From Shewanella pneumatophori (GTDB taxonomy: Bacteria > Pseudomonadota > Gammaproteobacteria > Enterobacterales > Shewanellaceae): a stretch of 64,000 nucleotides of DNA. The DNA lies in assembly GCF_023283895.1 (NCBI RefSeq), contig NZ_JAKILB010000008.1, forward strand, positions 124,001 to 188,000. The letters are read 5' to 3'. Position 1 is the first letter of the stretch. Each line of letters starts with the position of its first letter. Positions 62,863 through 64,000 of the stretch are shown one piece after another. The position numbers were made by a program, and so were the translations under genes. The notes beneath the pieces are model-generated. The model was not told where the DNA came from, did no database searches, and saw only the letters and a list, made by a program, of their open reading frames with translations.

Positions 62863-64000
62863 TTAGTAAAGTGAGGTCTTGTTCTTTTCGATGAAGTCAC
62901 GAGTTAAGCGACCAAACATCTTCAAGTAAGTCCAAACGGTATAGCTAAGTACAATCGGTACAAAGATGATTGCAGCCCAAGTCATTACAGTCAATGACAT
63001 CTCACTTGCAGTCGAATCCCACATAGTCAAACTTACGTTTGGCTCTAGTGAAGATGGCATAACGAATGGGAACATAGCTGCACCACACGTTAAGATCACT
63101 GCCGCAATACCTAATGAGCTAAAGAAGAACGCAAAACCAGAACGGTTCATGCGGCTACATAGCAATACTAGGATAGGCATAAGTAAACCAATTACTGGGA
63201 ATGCCATAGTCAATGGGTACTTATCGTAGTTCACCAACCAAGCACCAGCTTCAACAGAAACGGTTTTCAGCGTTGGGTCAGAAACACCGTATGTGTCGAT
63301 AGCTGAAGTTACTACATAACCGTCAATACCGTTAACTAACCATACACCGGCTGCGCCAAAGAATACGAACAGCGCTACAGATAGCAACTGTGACATCTTA
63401 GCAGCACGAACACGTAGTTCGCCTTCTGTCTTCATTTGTAACCAAGTAGAACCTTGAAGCATAAACATGCTCACGCTCACTAGGCCAGCTAGAATACCAA
63501 AGCCATTAAGTAGACCGAAGAAACCGCCGTGGTAAGTAGCACGTAGGTATTCGTCAAAGTTAAACGGAACACCTTGTAGCAAGTTACCAAACGCAACACC
63601 GATAATTAGCGGCGGAACAAAACCACCAGCAAACAGTGCCCAGTCCCAAGACTTACGCCATCTTGGATCTTCAATCTTAGAGCGGTAGTCAAAACCGACT
63701 GGACGCATAAACAATGCAAACAACGTCAGCATCATTGCCACGTAGAAACCAGAGAAAGACACACCATAGACCATAGGCCAAGCGGCGAACAATGCACCAC
63801 CAGCGGTGATTAACCAAACTTGGTTACCATCCCAGTGCGGTGCAATAGAGTTAATCATAATACGGCGGTCAGTGTCGTCTTTACCGATAATCGGTAATAA
63901 GGCACCAACACCCATATCAAAGCCATCTGTGACAGCGAATCCGATGAAAAGCACACCAATCAGTGCCCACCAGATGAATCTTAACATTTCATAATCAAAC
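62863..64000 (-). CDS. cydB: Cytochrome bd ubiquinol oxidase subunit II CydB (start codon cut at window edge)
   Basis: CydB pairs with CydA in the high-affinity quinol oxidase of the inner membrane. The family opening is MFDYE followed by LRFIWW; here codons for FDYE precede an internal Met, and the true ATG straddles the window edge, so only its last base is inside. The remaining 378 codons show many membrane helices, FAVTDGFDMGVGALLP with the conserved acidic residues, and NGIDGYVVTSAID. It lies 15 bases before cydX; cydA should be just beyond the edge. Confidence 0.95.
   Translation of the reverse strand, partial: FDYEMLRFIWWALIGVLFIGFAVTDGFDMGVGALLPIIGKDDTDRRIMINSIAPHWDGNQVWLITAGGALFAAWPMVYGVSFSGFYVAMMLTLFALFMRPVGFDYRSKIEDPRWRKSWDWALFAGGFVPPLIIGVAFGNLLQGVPFNFDEYLRATYHGGFFGLLNGFGILAGLVSVSMFMLQGSTWLQMKTEGELRVRAAKMSQLLSVALFVFFGAAGVWLVNGIDGYVVTSAIDTYGVSDPTLKTVSVEAGAWLVNYDKYPLTMAFPVIGLLMPILVLLCSRMNRSGFAFFFSSLGIAAVILTCGAAMFPFVMPSSLEPNVSLTMWDSTASEMSLTVMTWAAIIFVPIVLSYTVWTYLKMFGRLTRDFIEKNKTSLY

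Noticed and set aside
1..64000. CRISPR arrays, insertion sequences, prophage genes or toxin-antitoxin pairs
   Set aside because: No spaced direct repeats, transposase motifs, phage structural genes or paired small toxin/antitoxin genes were recognised.

Overview
The window reads as a chromosome segment of a gammaproteobacterium of the Shewanella/Alteromonadales type. The evidence is a single large polar-type flagellar cluster with FlrA-FlrB-FlrC regulators, FlaG and two short flagellins, the Vibrio/Shewanella-specific basal-body ring genes flgO, flgP and flgT, and a pseudaminic-acid (Pse) island with two Maf proteins. No prophage, insertion sequence or CRISPR array was seen.

Layout. (1) 1-11.9 kb, minus strand: fliEFGHIJ and fliKLMNOPQR, encoding MS ring, switch, export ATPase and export gate; fliR runs off the left edge. 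(2) 12.2-16.2 kb: flrC, flrB and flrA, the sigma-54 flagellar regulators. (3) 16.5-21.2 kb: fliS, a FliT-like chaperone gene, fliD, flaG and two flagellin genes. (4) 21.3-32.4 kb: flgB-flgL, encoding rod, hook, P and L rings and hook-filament junction. (5) 32.5-39.1 kb: cheR and cheV, then flgA, flgM, flgN (plus), flgP, flgO (minus) and flgT (plus). (6) a tRNA-Arg(CCT) at 39.4 kb. (7) 39.7-50.7 kb: flagellin glycosylation. maf-1 and a tiny overlapping partner lie on the plus strand; a Pse-associated methylase and pseI, pseG-GNAT fusion, pseF, pseC, pseB lie on the minus strand; a large second maf lies on the plus strand. (8) 50.8-64 kb, ordinary chromosome: a DUF2947-like protein, a chalcone-isomerase-like protein, an outer-membrane barrel, a TetR repressor divergent from an RND efflux pair, a YdcH-like small protein, a chemoreceptor, a lipoprotein, a dicarboxylate-type symporter, and cydX with cydB (cydB loses two bases of its start codon to the right edge).

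How it works together. Sigma-54 promoters of TGGCAC-N5-TTGC type are visible before fliK, fliE, flrB, flgF, flgB, flgA and flgT. Sigma-28 promoters of TAAA-N15-GCCGATAA type are visible before flgM, flgO and one flagellin gene, and weakly before the chemoreceptor gene. This matches the known FlrA to FlrBC to FliA hierarchy. The Pse genes encode a complete set of steps from a UDP-sugar to CMP-Pse: PseB, PseC, a GNAT domain fused to PseG, PseI and PseF. The Maf proteins are expected to transfer the sugar to flagellin, and the methylase probably decorates it.

Items most worth a second look: the maf-1/84-residue gene pair, the PseG-GNAT fusion, an array of three palindromic operators before the efflux operon, a CTAG-rich repeat region between flgN and flgP, and the different promoter types of the two flagellin genes. 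Most of the window is well-known biology; no wholly new system was clearly identified.
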